Positions 51,398-59,928 of a stretch of 64,000 nt of DNA are shown piece after piece. The DNA comes from Campylobacterales bacterium (GTDB taxonomy: Bacteria; Campylobacterota; Campylobacteria; Campylobacterales; Sulfurimonadaceae). A program made the position numbers and the translations under genes. The notes beneath the pieces are model-generated. The model was not told the DNA's origin. It ran no database searches and saw nothing but the letters and a program-made list of their open reading frames with translations. Position 1 is the first letter of the stretch. Each line of letters begins with the position of its first letter. Where the stretch lies: NCBI GenBank assembly GCA_016938735.1, contig JAFGUB010000027.1:1-64000 (forward strand). The letters run 5' to 3'.

Positions 51398-53329
51398 TTA
51401 TGAAACTGCTTTGGGCATTTTGATCACAAAGAGCGCCCCGTACTCGGCGTTTGTCCCCTCGATGGTGCCTCCGTACTTTTCGATAATCGCTTTGGAGAGA
51501 TACAGACCGATACCCGTTCCCTCTTTTTTACTAGAGATGTAGGGTTCAAACAAAGTAGCGATGATTCTCTCCTCAATGCCGCCTCCGTTATCGCTAAAGT
51601 GAACGATCACATTTACCGGATCCTCTTGTATCTGCACTTCGATATGCCCATCCGAAATCTTGCGCTCTCGAATCACGTCGATGCTGTTTTTGATCAGATT
51701 CATAAAGACCTGCGTCAGTTCGCTGGCCTTGACACTCACCGACGCCTCAACACTGCCTGAAATATCGATACGGGTGTGACGTAACAAAGAGGTGCTGAGT
51801 TTGACGGCGTTGTTGACAATCTTGTACATCGGTGTAGCGGCGGTCTGCGGATCGGGATGAAAAAACTCCCGAAAGTCATCAATGGTGCGCGACATATACT
51901 GCAGATTCTCGTTGAGCGCTTCGTGGTTGTGCTCTAAGGTTTTGTCATCTAAGGTACCCAGCGACTTTTTGATATAGGTGTCTTGGTTGATCAGCGCCAT
52001 ATTGTTGAGCGGCTGACGCCATTGATGAGCAATCTGCTCGATCATCTCGCCCATCGACGCCAGACGCGCCTGATGTGAGATCATCTGCTCTTTTTTACGC
52101 ATCGAAGCCAAAGTTTCGTTCATCTGCGCACTGAGCTCTTCGTTCAGTTTTTGCAGCTTCCGCTTGAACCCCTCTTCGCCAAGATGGATTCGATCGGCGA
52201 GCGCCCACGACAAAAAGAGCATCTCCAATGCCGAACCGAACTGCTGAATGTGGTGAATAGCGTAAAACCCCTCGATCAGATCAAATTTATTGAGCGCAAA
52301 GAGTGCGCTGCCGACCAAAAAGGAGACCCACCCCACCACATAAAAACGTGCCGAGCGTTCTCCTAGTCGCCACGCCCATATTCCAGAAAAAAGCAGTACC
52401 ATTGGGGTAATGATCGCCATCGCAGCCCCGATACGCACCATCGACTCATACGCTCCGGCAACGCTGAGCAGCGCTATAAAAGCGCTAAAGAGCTGCAACA
52501 CAAAGAGCAGGCGATCGATTTGAGGCATGATGCGGAATGTTTGCAAAAAGTGGCGTCCGAACCAGATCGCACTAAAAGAGGTCATGAGGATCCAAAATGC
52601 GGTTCCGTGCTTGATCTGCCACCACCAGTCGCGCCACACGTAGCAGACGCCCAGACCATCAAACGAAAGCTGCCAAACCATGAAGGTGCTCAAAAAGAGC
52701 AGATAGCGCAGATAGTTGGTATCACGAGAATAGGCAAAATGGGCCAGATTGTAGATGAAGATAATCAGAAAGATACCGTAGTAGATGCCGATCAGTAGCA
52801 GCATGTTTTGCGACTCAAGCAAGGCATCGGCAGAGACGACACTGATGGGAAGCTGCAAAACACCCTCTGTTTGCACCCGAAGCAGTAGATCAACTTGAGC
52901 GTATTTGTCTAACGGCAGCTCGAAGAGAAAGTGGCGGTGCGGCAAGTCGCGTGAAGCAAAAGGGACATGTTCACCGCTTTGCTTTTCAAATAAAAGTCTC
53001 CCCTCTTCATCAAAAGCAAACAGTCTCAAATTATCAATCAAGGGATAATCGATTCTAAGATACCAATGCTGGTGCGCCATGACATCGGAGCGCTTGATGC
53101 GCAATTTGAACCAATAAGCAGCATGATCGAAACCGAACGAAGGCACCGCTTCATCTATATCTCTAAAGGGCTTTTTCATCACCTCCACACGCGACATATC
53201 CACTTGTCCGTCACGTACATAACCTAAGAATAAAGCTGCATCATAAACACCGAATCGGTCGATGTTGAGTGTCTGCGCAGCCCCCAAAGGCAACACAAGC
53301 AAGACCCAGAAAAGAACAAAGCGCATCAT
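51398..53329 (-). CDS. 7TMR-DISM sensor histidine kinase
   Basis: A 643-residue membrane sensor: signal peptide, 7TMR-DISMED2 periplasmic domain (residues ~25-170), seven transmembrane helices (~175-390), coiled coil, then HisKA with GEMIEQIAHQWRQPLNN and HATPase (NLIKNSIDVI, DNGGGIEE, GTGIGLYLSK). HQWRQPLN is the usual Campylobacterota H-box. ATG 53329 overlaps the nitrilase stop; a second ATG one codon on is equally good. No regulator gene adjoins. Confidence 0.9.
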   Translation of the reverse strand: MMRFVLFWVLLVLPLGAAQTLNIDRFGVYDAALFLGYVRDGQVDMSRVEVMKKPFRDIDEAVPSFGFDHAAYWFKLRIKRSDVMAHQHWYLRIDYPLIDNLRLFAFDEEGRLLFEKQSGEHVPFASRDLPHRHFLFELPLDKYAQVDLLLRVQTEGVLQLPISVVSADALLESQNMLLLIGIYYGIFLIIFIYNLAHFAYSRDTNYLRYLLFLSTFMVWQLSFDGLGVCYVWRDWWWQIKHGTAFWILMTSFSAIWFGRHFLQTFRIMPQIDRLLFVLQLFSAFIALLSVAGAYESMVRIGAAMAIITPMVLLFSGIWAWRLGERSARFYVVGWVSFLVGSALFALNKFDLIEGFYAIHHIQQFGSALEMLFLSWALADRIHLGEEGFKRKLQKLNEELSAQMNETLASMRKKEQMISHQARLASMGEMIEQIAHQWRQPLNNMALINQDTYIKKSLGTLDDKTLEHNHEALNENLQYMSRTIDDFREFFHPDPQTAATPMYKIVNNAVKLSTSLLRHTRIDISGSVEASVSVKASELTQVFMNLIKNSIDVIRERKISDGHIEVQIQEDPVNVIVHFSDNGGGIEERIIATLFEPYISSKKEGTGIGLYLSKAIIEKYGGTIEGTNAEYGALFVIKMPKAVS

Positions 53330-54129
53330 GTCATACGGTGCTTGTAACGATTCACAAAACCCCAACCGCGTCTTGCTTCGCGCACGGCGTGGTGATCGAT
53401 AGACGCAATCATCAGCTCTTCAGTATTGCCTAGATGCTGCGCCACTGTCCCATCAGGTGAAACACAAAGCGAATCGCCGTAAAAGCGCCACGCATGAGCT
53501 CCGTCGCGGTACTCGCCGATGCGGTTGGCGCGCAGAATGTAGCAGTGGTGGGTAAAAGCACGCATACGGATCAGCTCCCCCCAACGCTGCGACGACTCGA
53601 AGGTCGAGACGCTCGGCACGAGCAGCAGATCGATATTTTTGGCATCGAGCATCGCAAAAAAAGGATCAAAATGGAGCTCGAACCCAAAGAGCACCGCGCA
53701 GCGCACCCCGTCTACGGTGAAGATCATCGGCTCTTTGAGTACAGTACTTTCGTTGGCATAAAAGGCCTGCTCATTCCAGTGCGGATAGTCGATCAGAATC
53801 TGCTGATCGTAATAGCTTGTTGAATGCGCAGAGACCTTCACGGCGGTTTTAAACGGTTTGCCTTTTTTCACCGTTACCAGCGGCGCTACAATCGTCATGT
53901 CGTAGGTGGCAGCGAGCTCTTTGAGTACCCGCAACTGATGTTCGCTTTGCTCTTTGATCATAGGCAGCGGCAGGGTGCGCAGCTCATGAAAAAAGGGGTT
54001 GAGCAGGTACTCGCCCAGCAGCAGCAGCCGCACGCCCGATTTATGTGCATGACGGACGTAGCGGTAGAGCTGCGTCGAGCTCATCCCGATACCCGGCAGT
54101 TGCAGTACTGCGGCATTAATGGCTAACAC
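53326..54129 (-). CDS. Nitrilase-superfamily hydrolase
   Basis: A 267-residue carbon-nitrogen hydrolase. The Glu-Lys-Cys triad can be placed at LLGEYLLNPFF (Glu), VTVKKGKPFKT region (Lys) and a CAVLFGFELHF segment, where the usual catalytic Cys-E/W-D context GxxICYDxxF is replaced by VLFGFELHFD, so the nucleophile Cys seems missing or moved (nearest Cys is four residues before). Substrate unknown. GTG start overlaps xseB by 14 nt. Confidence 0.75.
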   Translation of the reverse strand: MLAINAAVLQLPGIGMSSTQLYRYVRHAHKSGVRLLLLGEYLLNPFFHELRTLPLPMIKEQSEHQLRVLKELAATYDMTIVAPLVTVKKGKPFKTAVKVSAHSTSYYDQQILIDYPHWNEQAFYANESTVLKEPMIFTVDGVRCAVLFGFELHFDPFFAMLDAKNIDLLLVPSVSTFESSQRWGELIRMRAFTHHCYILRANRIGEYRDGAHAWRFYGDSLCVSPDGTVAQHLGNTEELMIASIDHHAVREARRGWGFVNRYKHRMT

Positions 54130-54325
54130 GGCTCTTGATCTCCTCTACATGTAACTGCGCCTTCTCAAGCATCTCTTGCGCTTCGCCAAGCAGCCGCATC
54201 CCCTCTGCATACGCCGCGACGCTCTCGCTCATCGTGATCTGCGGATTCATCAACATCTCTAAAATCTCTTTGGAGCGCTCCAGCCGTGTTTCAAATTCAT
54301 TGGTGGTTGTCTCAGCCAAGTGCAT
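54116..54325 (-). CDS. xseB: Exonuclease VII small subunit
   Basis: A 69-residue helical protein: ETRLERSKEILEMLMNPQITMSESVAAYAEG, here recognised by the F/L-E-x-x-L-x-x-L pattern with LEMLM and the SVAAYAEGMRLL block, matching XseB. It binds XseA to form exonuclease VII, which cleaves single-stranded DNA. It overlaps metX by 14 nt. One TACATGTA copy encodes QLHVE near the C-terminus. Confidence 0.88.
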   Translation of the reverse strand: MHLAETTTNEFETRLERSKEILEMLMNPQITMSESVAAYAEGMRLLGEAQEMLEKAQLHVEEIKSRVSH

Positions 54326-55409
54326 CCTTTACATAGGTGTCAAACTTCTCCAGCTCTACCAAAAAAGCGTCGTGTCCGTAGTCGCTTGGCACCTCCAGAT
54401 AGTTACATGTAAGCCCAAACTTTCGGGCAATTTCATGGATCTTGATCATCTCTGAGGGCAAAAAGAGCAGATCTTTTTCAAATCCGATCAGGTGCAGTTC
54501 GGCTTTGATCTGTCCGATTGCCTCTTCAAGCGAATCAAAACCGCGTGCAAGATCAAAGATATTGATCGCTTTGGTAATGTAGAGATAGGAGAGCGGATCG
54601 AACCATTTGGTGAAGTTAAAGCCGTTGTACTCCAGATAGGTCTCGACCTGAAACTTTCCAAAAAGCTCAAAAAGCCCGTCGTCGCGGCGGTATTCGCGCC
54701 CGAATTTGCGCGCCATCGACTCATGCGAGAGAAAACTGATATGCCCCGCCATCCGCCCTATGGCCATGCCATGCAGCCCCTCTTTGCGAACCTCATCGGG
54801 ATCATAATAGCCCTGTTTGAATCCCGGATCGCGCAATATCGCCTCTTGGGCAATCTTGTTAAAAGCAATCGCCCAAGGCTGCGTCGCATGCGTACCGGCC
54901 ATAGCGATGATTTTGGAGGCGAAATTGGGGTAGCTCACCGCAAACTGCAACGCCTGCATCGCCCCCATACTCCCGCCGACGATGGCATGGACTTTGTGCA
55001 ATCCCAACCGGTCAAAGAGCAGCCGCTGCGCCTTGACCATATCTTTGATGCTCACCACCGGAAACTTGTAGCGGTAAGGCTCATCATAAGGAAACATCCG
55101 CGACATCGGCCCTGTTGAACCAAAACAGCTACCGATGACGTTAGAGCAGATGACAAAAAAACGATCCGTGTCAATCGCTTTGCCGGGGCCGATAAATCCG
55201 TCCCACCATCCCGGCTTTTTATCATCCTCGTAGTAGCCGGCAGCGTGGTGCGATCCCGTGAGCGCGTGCGTCACCACCACCACATTATCTTTGACTTCGT
55301 TTAGGGTGCCGTAGGTCTCGAAAATGATGTCAAAAGGTTCCAAAATCCGGCCGCTCTCGAGATAGAGCGGCGACGTGAAGTGTTCGGTTCGGGTCTGTAG
55401 ATGAAGCAC
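54312..55409 (-). CDS. metX: MetX, homoserine O-acetyltransferase
   Basis: A 365-residue alpha/beta-hydrolase-fold enzyme. VVVTHALTGSHHAAG is the oxyanion region, VGGSMGAMQAL holds the nucleophile Ser, and the catalytic Asp/His are near SDYGHDAFLVE. It transfers acetyl from acetyl-CoA to homoserine for direct sulfhydrylation by MetY, whose gene directly precedes it (no gap). A TACATGTA copy encodes LTCNY (54404-54411). Confidence 0.95.
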   Translation of the reverse strand: MLHLQTRTEHFTSPLYLESGRILEPFDIIFETYGTLNEVKDNVVVVTHALTGSHHAAGYYEDDKKPGWWDGFIGPGKAIDTDRFFVICSNVIGSCFGSTGPMSRMFPYDEPYRYKFPVVSIKDMVKAQRLLFDRLGLHKVHAIVGGSMGAMQALQFAVSYPNFASKIIAMAGTHATQPWAIAFNKIAQEAILRDPGFKQGYYDPDEVRKEGLHGMAIGRMAGHISFLSHESMARKFGREYRRDDGLFELFGKFQVETYLEYNGFNFTKWFDPLSYLYITKAINIFDLARGFDSLEEAIGQIKAELHLIGFEKDLLFLPSEMIKIHEIARKFGLTCNYLEVPSDYGHDAFLVELEKFDTYVKDALG

Positions 55410-56675
55410 TTACGCCTCAAAAGCCTGTTTAAGATCATCGATCAAATCCACGGGCGCTTCCAAACCGATGCTCAGACGAATCAGTCCCGCAGGAACACCG
55501 CAGGCTTTGAGCTCTTCACTGTTTAACTGCTGATGGGTGGTGGAAGCGGGATGGGTTATGATCGATTTGGAGTCGCCGATGTTGACCACCAGCGAGAAGA
55601 TCTGCACCGCGTCCACGATACGCTTGGCCTTCTCAAAGGACTCTACTTCAAAGCTCAGCAGTCCACTGCTCGCTCCTCCGTCGAAATAACGCTGGGCGTT
55701 GGCGTAGTTGGCGTTGGATTTAAGCCCCGGATAGTTCACCTTAGAGACCAGCGGATGGGTTTCGAGAAACTGCGCAACGATCAAAGCGTTGTGCGAATGC
55801 TCGCGCATCCGAAGCGGCAGGGTCTCAAGCCCTTGAATAAAGAGCCATGAGTTAAACGGTGACACGACCGCGCCTAAATCGCGCAGCAGTGAGAGGCGGG
55901 CACGCAGGGTAAAGGGAGGCAGCGGCACATCGACATAGACCAAGCCGTGATACGAAGCGTCAGGCTCATTAAAGTGCGCATAGCGGGGATTGGCGCGCAG
56001 CTTCTCTACTAAGCCTTTGCGCTCCACCATGATCCCGCCGATGGCCAGCCCCTGCCCCGTGGTGTATTTGCTCGCCGAATGGACGACCACATCCACGCCG
56101 TGCGTCAGCGGTCGGCAGAGCACGGGGGTGGCGACCGTATTGTCCACGACCGTCAGAATGCCGTACTTGTCCGCAATGGCGCAGATTTGATGAATGTCGG
56201 CGACATCAATGCTGGGGTTGGTGAGGGTTTCAAAAAAGATCACCTTAGTGCGCGCATCGATGAGTGCATGAATCGCTTCAGGATTGTGCACGTCAAAAAA
56301 GCGTACCTCGATCCCAAAGCGCTTGAGGGTGTGCGCTGTTTGCGTCAGCGTTCCGCCGTAGAGCTGCGCGGCACAGACGATGTTGTCGCCGGCTTCGGCG
56401 GCGTTGGCGATGGCATAAAAGATCGCCGCCATACCGCTGGAAGTTGCGAGTGCGGCCTCACCCTCCTCCATCTCGGCAAAGCGCTTCTCAAAGACGTCGG
56501 TGGTGGGGTTGTTGAGGCGGGTGTAGATGTTGCCCAGCTCTTTGAGTGCAAAGAGATTGGCCGCATGTTCAACATCACGAAACTCATAGGCGGTCGTCTG
56601 ATAGATGGGCACCGCCATCGTGCTTTGCGTGTCTTTGGTATAGCCTGAATGTAAGGCTCTGGTCTGCTGTTTCAT
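55410..56675 (-). CDS. metY: MetY, O-acetylhomoserine sulfhydrylase
   Basis: A 421-residue PLP enzyme of the Cys/Met metabolism family: TTAYEFRD, SSGMAAIFYA, PLP-Lys in VVHSASKYTTGQG, and the final LIRLSIGLE. It forms homocysteine from O-acetylhomoserine and sulfide, suited to a sulfide-rich environment. ATG 56675 with GGAG eight to ten bases upstream is preferred over an in-frame upstream codon at 56693. Operon with metX, xseB and nitrilase. Confidence 0.95.
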   Translation of the reverse strand: MKQQTRALHSGYTKDTQSTMAVPIYQTTAYEFRDVEHAANLFALKELGNIYTRLNNPTTDVFEKRFAEMEEGEAALATSSGMAAIFYAIANAAEAGDNIVCAAQLYGGTLTQTAHTLKRFGIEVRFFDVHNPEAIHALIDARTKVIFFETLTNPSIDVADIHQICAIADKYGILTVVDNTVATPVLCRPLTHGVDVVVHSASKYTTGQGLAIGGIMVERKGLVEKLRANPRYAHFNEPDASYHGLVYVDVPLPPFTLRARLSLLRDLGAVVSPFNSWLFIQGLETLPLRMREHSHNALIVAQFLETHPLVSKVNYPGLKSNANYANAQRYFDGGASSGLLSFEVESFEKAKRIVDAVQIFSLVVNIGDSKSIITHPASTTHQQLNSEELKACGVPAGLIRLSIGLEAPVDLIDDLKQAFEA

Positions 56676-56707
56676 GATGACGCTCCGGGTCAAAAAATAG
56701 GTCGCAG

Positions 56708-56713
56708 ACTATA
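56708..56713 (-). promoter_or_regulatory. Candidate -10 of metY operon
   Basis: Minus-strand TATAGT in a 91-base gap upstream of metY. No SAM or other riboswitch-like structure is recognised in the short leader. Confidence 0.45.
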
Positions 56714-56766
56714 ACACGCCAATGTTTTAGATGGGGTTAAGGCAGACAATCAGATACGCATCCACG

Positions 56767-59292
56767 CTACTCAAGTATCTCTATAAGATTCGAGGCTTCC
56801 ACTAAACACAAAGTAACGCGCAGATCAGGCTCATCAAAGAGAAATTGCCGCATCACACCCAATGCGCTGTCAAGATCATCAAAAGCCAAAACAAAATCGT
56901 CTCCATGAATGCGAAAAACCTTTTCAGGCTGCATCCATTCGTATACATGTAAAGCGATCTCCCTGATTTTTCGGCTTCCCGCTTTCCAGCCGAAGCGCTG
57001 GTTGTACGCACCCATCCCCTTAATTTCAAGCAACACCAACTGCTTAAAGGGCTGCTGTGCGGGGGGATCTAACAGCAGCATCTTCAAATAGACTTCGTTG
57101 TAGGCTCCAGTCAGCGGGTCTTTAAAAAAATAGGCCAAACGCGCGTGCTCCATAGGGGTGAGCGGCAACTGAGAGCTCAACTGATCCCCTGCAAGCAGAT
57201 GCAGTGCCGATGCCGCCGCATCGACGACATTTGGATGGTACCAAACACCCCGATACTTGATGATCTCGTCAATCGCTTCACGCATGCTGCGGCGCGGCTG
57301 ATAGATTCGGTTGGTCGTCATCGCGTCGATGGCGTCACAGACCATCATAATCTGTGCCGGCAAGGATATTTCGCCCCCTTTGAGCCCATCGGGATAGCCG
57401 CTGCCGTCATATTTTTCATGGTGCTGCCGGATGATTTGCGCAAGCGGACGAAAGTAGGCAATTTTGTGCAGCATTCGAAAACCGGTCATCACATGCTCTT
57501 GGATGAGTTGATACTCCTCTTGGCTCAGTCTGCCCGGTTTGAGCAAAATCACATCAGGAACCGTCACTTTACCGATGTCGTGCAGTACCGCCGCCTCATG
57601 TAGCAATGCCCTAGTCGAACGATCAAGCTCCATAGCCTCCGCAATGATGTCGCAGTAGTTCGCTACACGGCGGGTATGTCCGGCGGTATAAGCGTCGCGC
57701 CCTTCGATGAGCTCGATGAGCCCTTCAAGCAGCTCGGTATAGTGGCGATGTTTCTCCTCTTCCAGCGCGGCGATCTGCGCCTGCTGCAGACGGGTTGTAA
57801 ACTGCGCTTCAAAGCTCTGCGCCGCATGTTCCATCGTCACCGCAAAAAGCGGTGCAAACTCAATCTCAACTTTTACCCAATCACTCGCCGTATAACGTAC
57901 CGTCTCTCTATAGGCTTCAAAAGAGGTACGCGGGGAGATCCCTCCGCGCGCGTTGAGAAACCCTTTCTCGTTCGGATTGCCGCCCCATGTCAGCGTTAGG
58001 CTCTGCTCGCGGCGGATCCAAAGCCAATAGATGCTCTCGGGTTTGCGCGTATGAATCAGCATCATCCCGGCAAACTGCTCATGATACCTTGTAGGCAGAT
58101 AGGGAAGCAGCGCATGAAGACTTGAGGTATGCCAATATCCCTGCTCAAGATGCGGCTCTATAAATCCGATCAGCGCGTCGATCTCTTCACGCCCGACCTC
58201 CAGTCCCTGCGCATAAAAAGCGTCATGGGCACATACAACAAAACCGTCCGCAGGAAAAAGCGATGCAAAAAGCCCCGCATGGTGGATTGCGGAGGCGACA
58301 AAAGAGGGATGCAGCGATCCTCTTTGCATATACTCCGAGAGCGTTTCAAGGCGTACATGTAACTCTGCTTTTCGCTTTTGCTGTTGCATTTCGATTCGGG
58401 CCTGCAACAGCGCACTAAAGATCTCGCCAAAGGTCTCCGCCATCGCCACCTGACGCATTGAAGGAGAAAACGCGACGCTGTTGTGACAGGCGATCAAACC
58501 CCAAAGCCGCCCCTCAACCAGTAAAGAGACGGTCATCGAGGAGCACACCCCCATGTTGTGCATATACTCGATATGTACGGGTGAAACGCCCCGCAGGTAG
58601 CTATAGGTCATATCCAGCGGACCCAGAGTACCGCCGCGCCAAAAATCAACCGGATGGTGATAAGCGTCGGCAATCACGCGAATGGAATTTTTGCGAAACA
58701 GTTCACGCGCCTGGGCAGGAATATCCGATGCCGGAAAGTTAAGCCCCAGATACGACCCCGCCTCAGCATCGCGGCTCTCGGCAATGACACAGCCGTTATA
58801 CTCCGCATCAAAGCGATAGACCATTACCCGCTCGTATCCGTTAAAACGGCGCAACTCTTCCACGGCGCGCTGACACATCGTTTCAATCGTAGGCGCGGCA
58901 CTGATCATCTGCGCACTATGACCCAGCAAGGTCTGCATACAAACGTGCTCTTGCGACGCGCTTGAGGGCACACACTCTAACAAGAGCTCATCACCGCTGC
59001 GCGTTACGATCATATCGAGCATCTCATCCGCCAAAGCGCTCAAGCGAAGTGCGTATCCCATATGCTTGCGCGTCTGAGGCTTCGTTAGCCACTGCTCCAG
59101 CATCATACACACCTCATCACCAAGCAGCTCACGAAGCGATGTTCCAATGGCTGCTTTGGAGGCGATGTTGGCACTCACTCCGCTAATGCGCCACGAATCG
59201 ACCTCAAATGAGAGTGCCCAGCCGTGCGGCTGAATCAGCCCTGGAATATGGATCGGCTCACGTTCACACAGCGAATAGTCAATCGGTACCAC
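56767..59292 (-). CDS. bphP: Bacteriophytochrome with HD-GYP and degenerate GGDEF output
   Basis: An 841-residue photoreceptor. PAS domain with the biliverdin Cys 9 in CEREPIHIPG and QPHG; GAF domain (~130-310) with the ASDIPAQAR motif and PHY domain with the WGGNPNEKG and PRTSFEAYRE tongue. Output: HD-GYP at ~520-690 (AGHTRRVA, HDIGKVTVPD, HHEKYDGSGYP), then a GGDEF remnant with IHGDDF that should not make c-di-GMP. So red/far-red light could control c-di-GMP hydrolysis. GTG start overlaps the heme oxygenase gene, which would supply biliverdin. Ends in TAG. Confidence 0.9.
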   Translation of the reverse strand: MVPIDYSLCEREPIHIPGLIQPHGWALSFEVDSWRISGVSANIASKAAIGTSLRELLGDEVCMMLEQWLTKPQTRKHMGYALRLSALADEMLDMIVTRSGDELLLECVPSSASQEHVCMQTLLGHSAQMISAAPTIETMCQRAVEELRRFNGYERVMVYRFDAEYNGCVIAESRDAEAGSYLGLNFPASDIPAQARELFRKNSIRVIADAYHHPVDFWRGGTLGPLDMTYSYLRGVSPVHIEYMHNMGVCSSMTVSLLVEGRLWGLIACHNSVAFSPSMRQVAMAETFGEIFSALLQARIEMQQQKRKAELHVRLETLSEYMQRGSLHPSFVASAIHHAGLFASLFPADGFVVCAHDAFYAQGLEVGREEIDALIGFIEPHLEQGYWHTSSLHALLPYLPTRYHEQFAGMMLIHTRKPESIYWLWIRREQSLTLTWGGNPNEKGFLNARGGISPRTSFEAYRETVRYTASDWVKVEIEFAPLFAVTMEHAAQSFEAQFTTRLQQAQIAALEEEKHRHYTELLEGLIELIEGRDAYTAGHTRRVANYCDIIAEAMELDRSTRALLHEAAVLHDIGKVTVPDVILLKPGRLSQEEYQLIQEHVMTGFRMLHKIAYFRPLAQIIRQHHEKYDGSGYPDGLKGGEISLPAQIMMVCDAIDAMTTNRIYQPRRSMREAIDEIIKYRGVWYHPNVVDAAASALHLLAGDQLSSQLPLTPMEHARLAYFFKDPLTGAYNEVYLKMLLLDPPAQQPFKQLVLLEIKGMGAYNQRFGWKAGSRKIREIALHVYEWMQPEKVFRIHGDDFVLAFDDLDSALGVMRQFLFDEPDLRVTLCLVEASNLIEILE

Positions 59293-59911
59293 TGAGGATC
59301 TCTTGAAGTCTCAAAAAGAGCGCACAGGCAGCGAGCAGCACGCGGTTGTGCTCTGCCAAGGTAGCATCTTGCGCGTAGCGATTAAGAAAATGGGTATACT
59401 CCCCCCACATGCGCATGGTCTGATCCCCATAAGCACTAAAGTAGCGCATTGCGGGAAGACCGTCGTTGCCAACGATGCTCAGCAGTCTCTGGGCTAAAAA
59501 CCTACCTCCCATCGTCGAACCCTCAAGCACATACATCACACCGACGGCTTCAGGAAAACCCCAACGTTCGTCCCATACGCGCTGCATCGGCGTCGAAGGT
59601 TCCGCCACCCCAAGGGCCGCAAGATCGAGGCGCAGCAGCTCAAGCCGCGCGCGCCGCTCAATATCGATGCCATAATCCGCCCACTGCGCCCACTGCCGCA
59701 CACGCGGTTCAATCACAGAATGCACGACATATAGCTGCGTCAAATAACGCGCGTAATCGCTTCTGCCCACCCCTCCAGAAGCCATCGCCTGTGCCAGTCG
59801 CGTCGATTCCAGAGCATCGTGAAAAGGTGCCGTCATGGTTTTGAGCCGATGGTGAAACGTTGCATCAACAGGTGTCGTCGAACGGTTCATTTCATCGTGT
59901 TTATCGGCCAT
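59279..59911 (-). CDS. bphO: Heme oxygenase
   Basis: A 210-residue heme oxygenase producing biliverdin from heme. Candidate proximal His is His 31 in APFHDALE; GSTMGGRFL matches the distal-helix glycine motif. ATG 59911 has AAAAAAGGAG at proper spacing and lies 17 bases after the previous stop; an in-frame ATG at 59962 would run back over the TACATGTA element and upstream gene. The coupling with bphP indicates BphO function. Confidence 0.9.
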   Translation of the reverse strand: MADKHDEMNRSTTPVDATFHHRLKTMTAPFHDALESTRLAQAMASGGVGRSDYARYLTQLYVVHSVIEPRVRQWAQWADYGIDIERRARLELLRLDLAALGVAEPSTPMQRVWDERWGFPEAVGVMYVLEGSTMGGRFLAQRLLSIVGNDGLPAMRYFSAYGDQTMRMWGEYTHFLNRYAQDATLAEHNRVLLAACALFLRLQEILSGTD

Positions 59912-59928
59912 TTTATCTCCTTTTTTGG

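Noticed and set aside
56676-56766. Riboswitch upstream of metY
   Set aside because: The leader is too short and shows no SAM-riboswitch helices.
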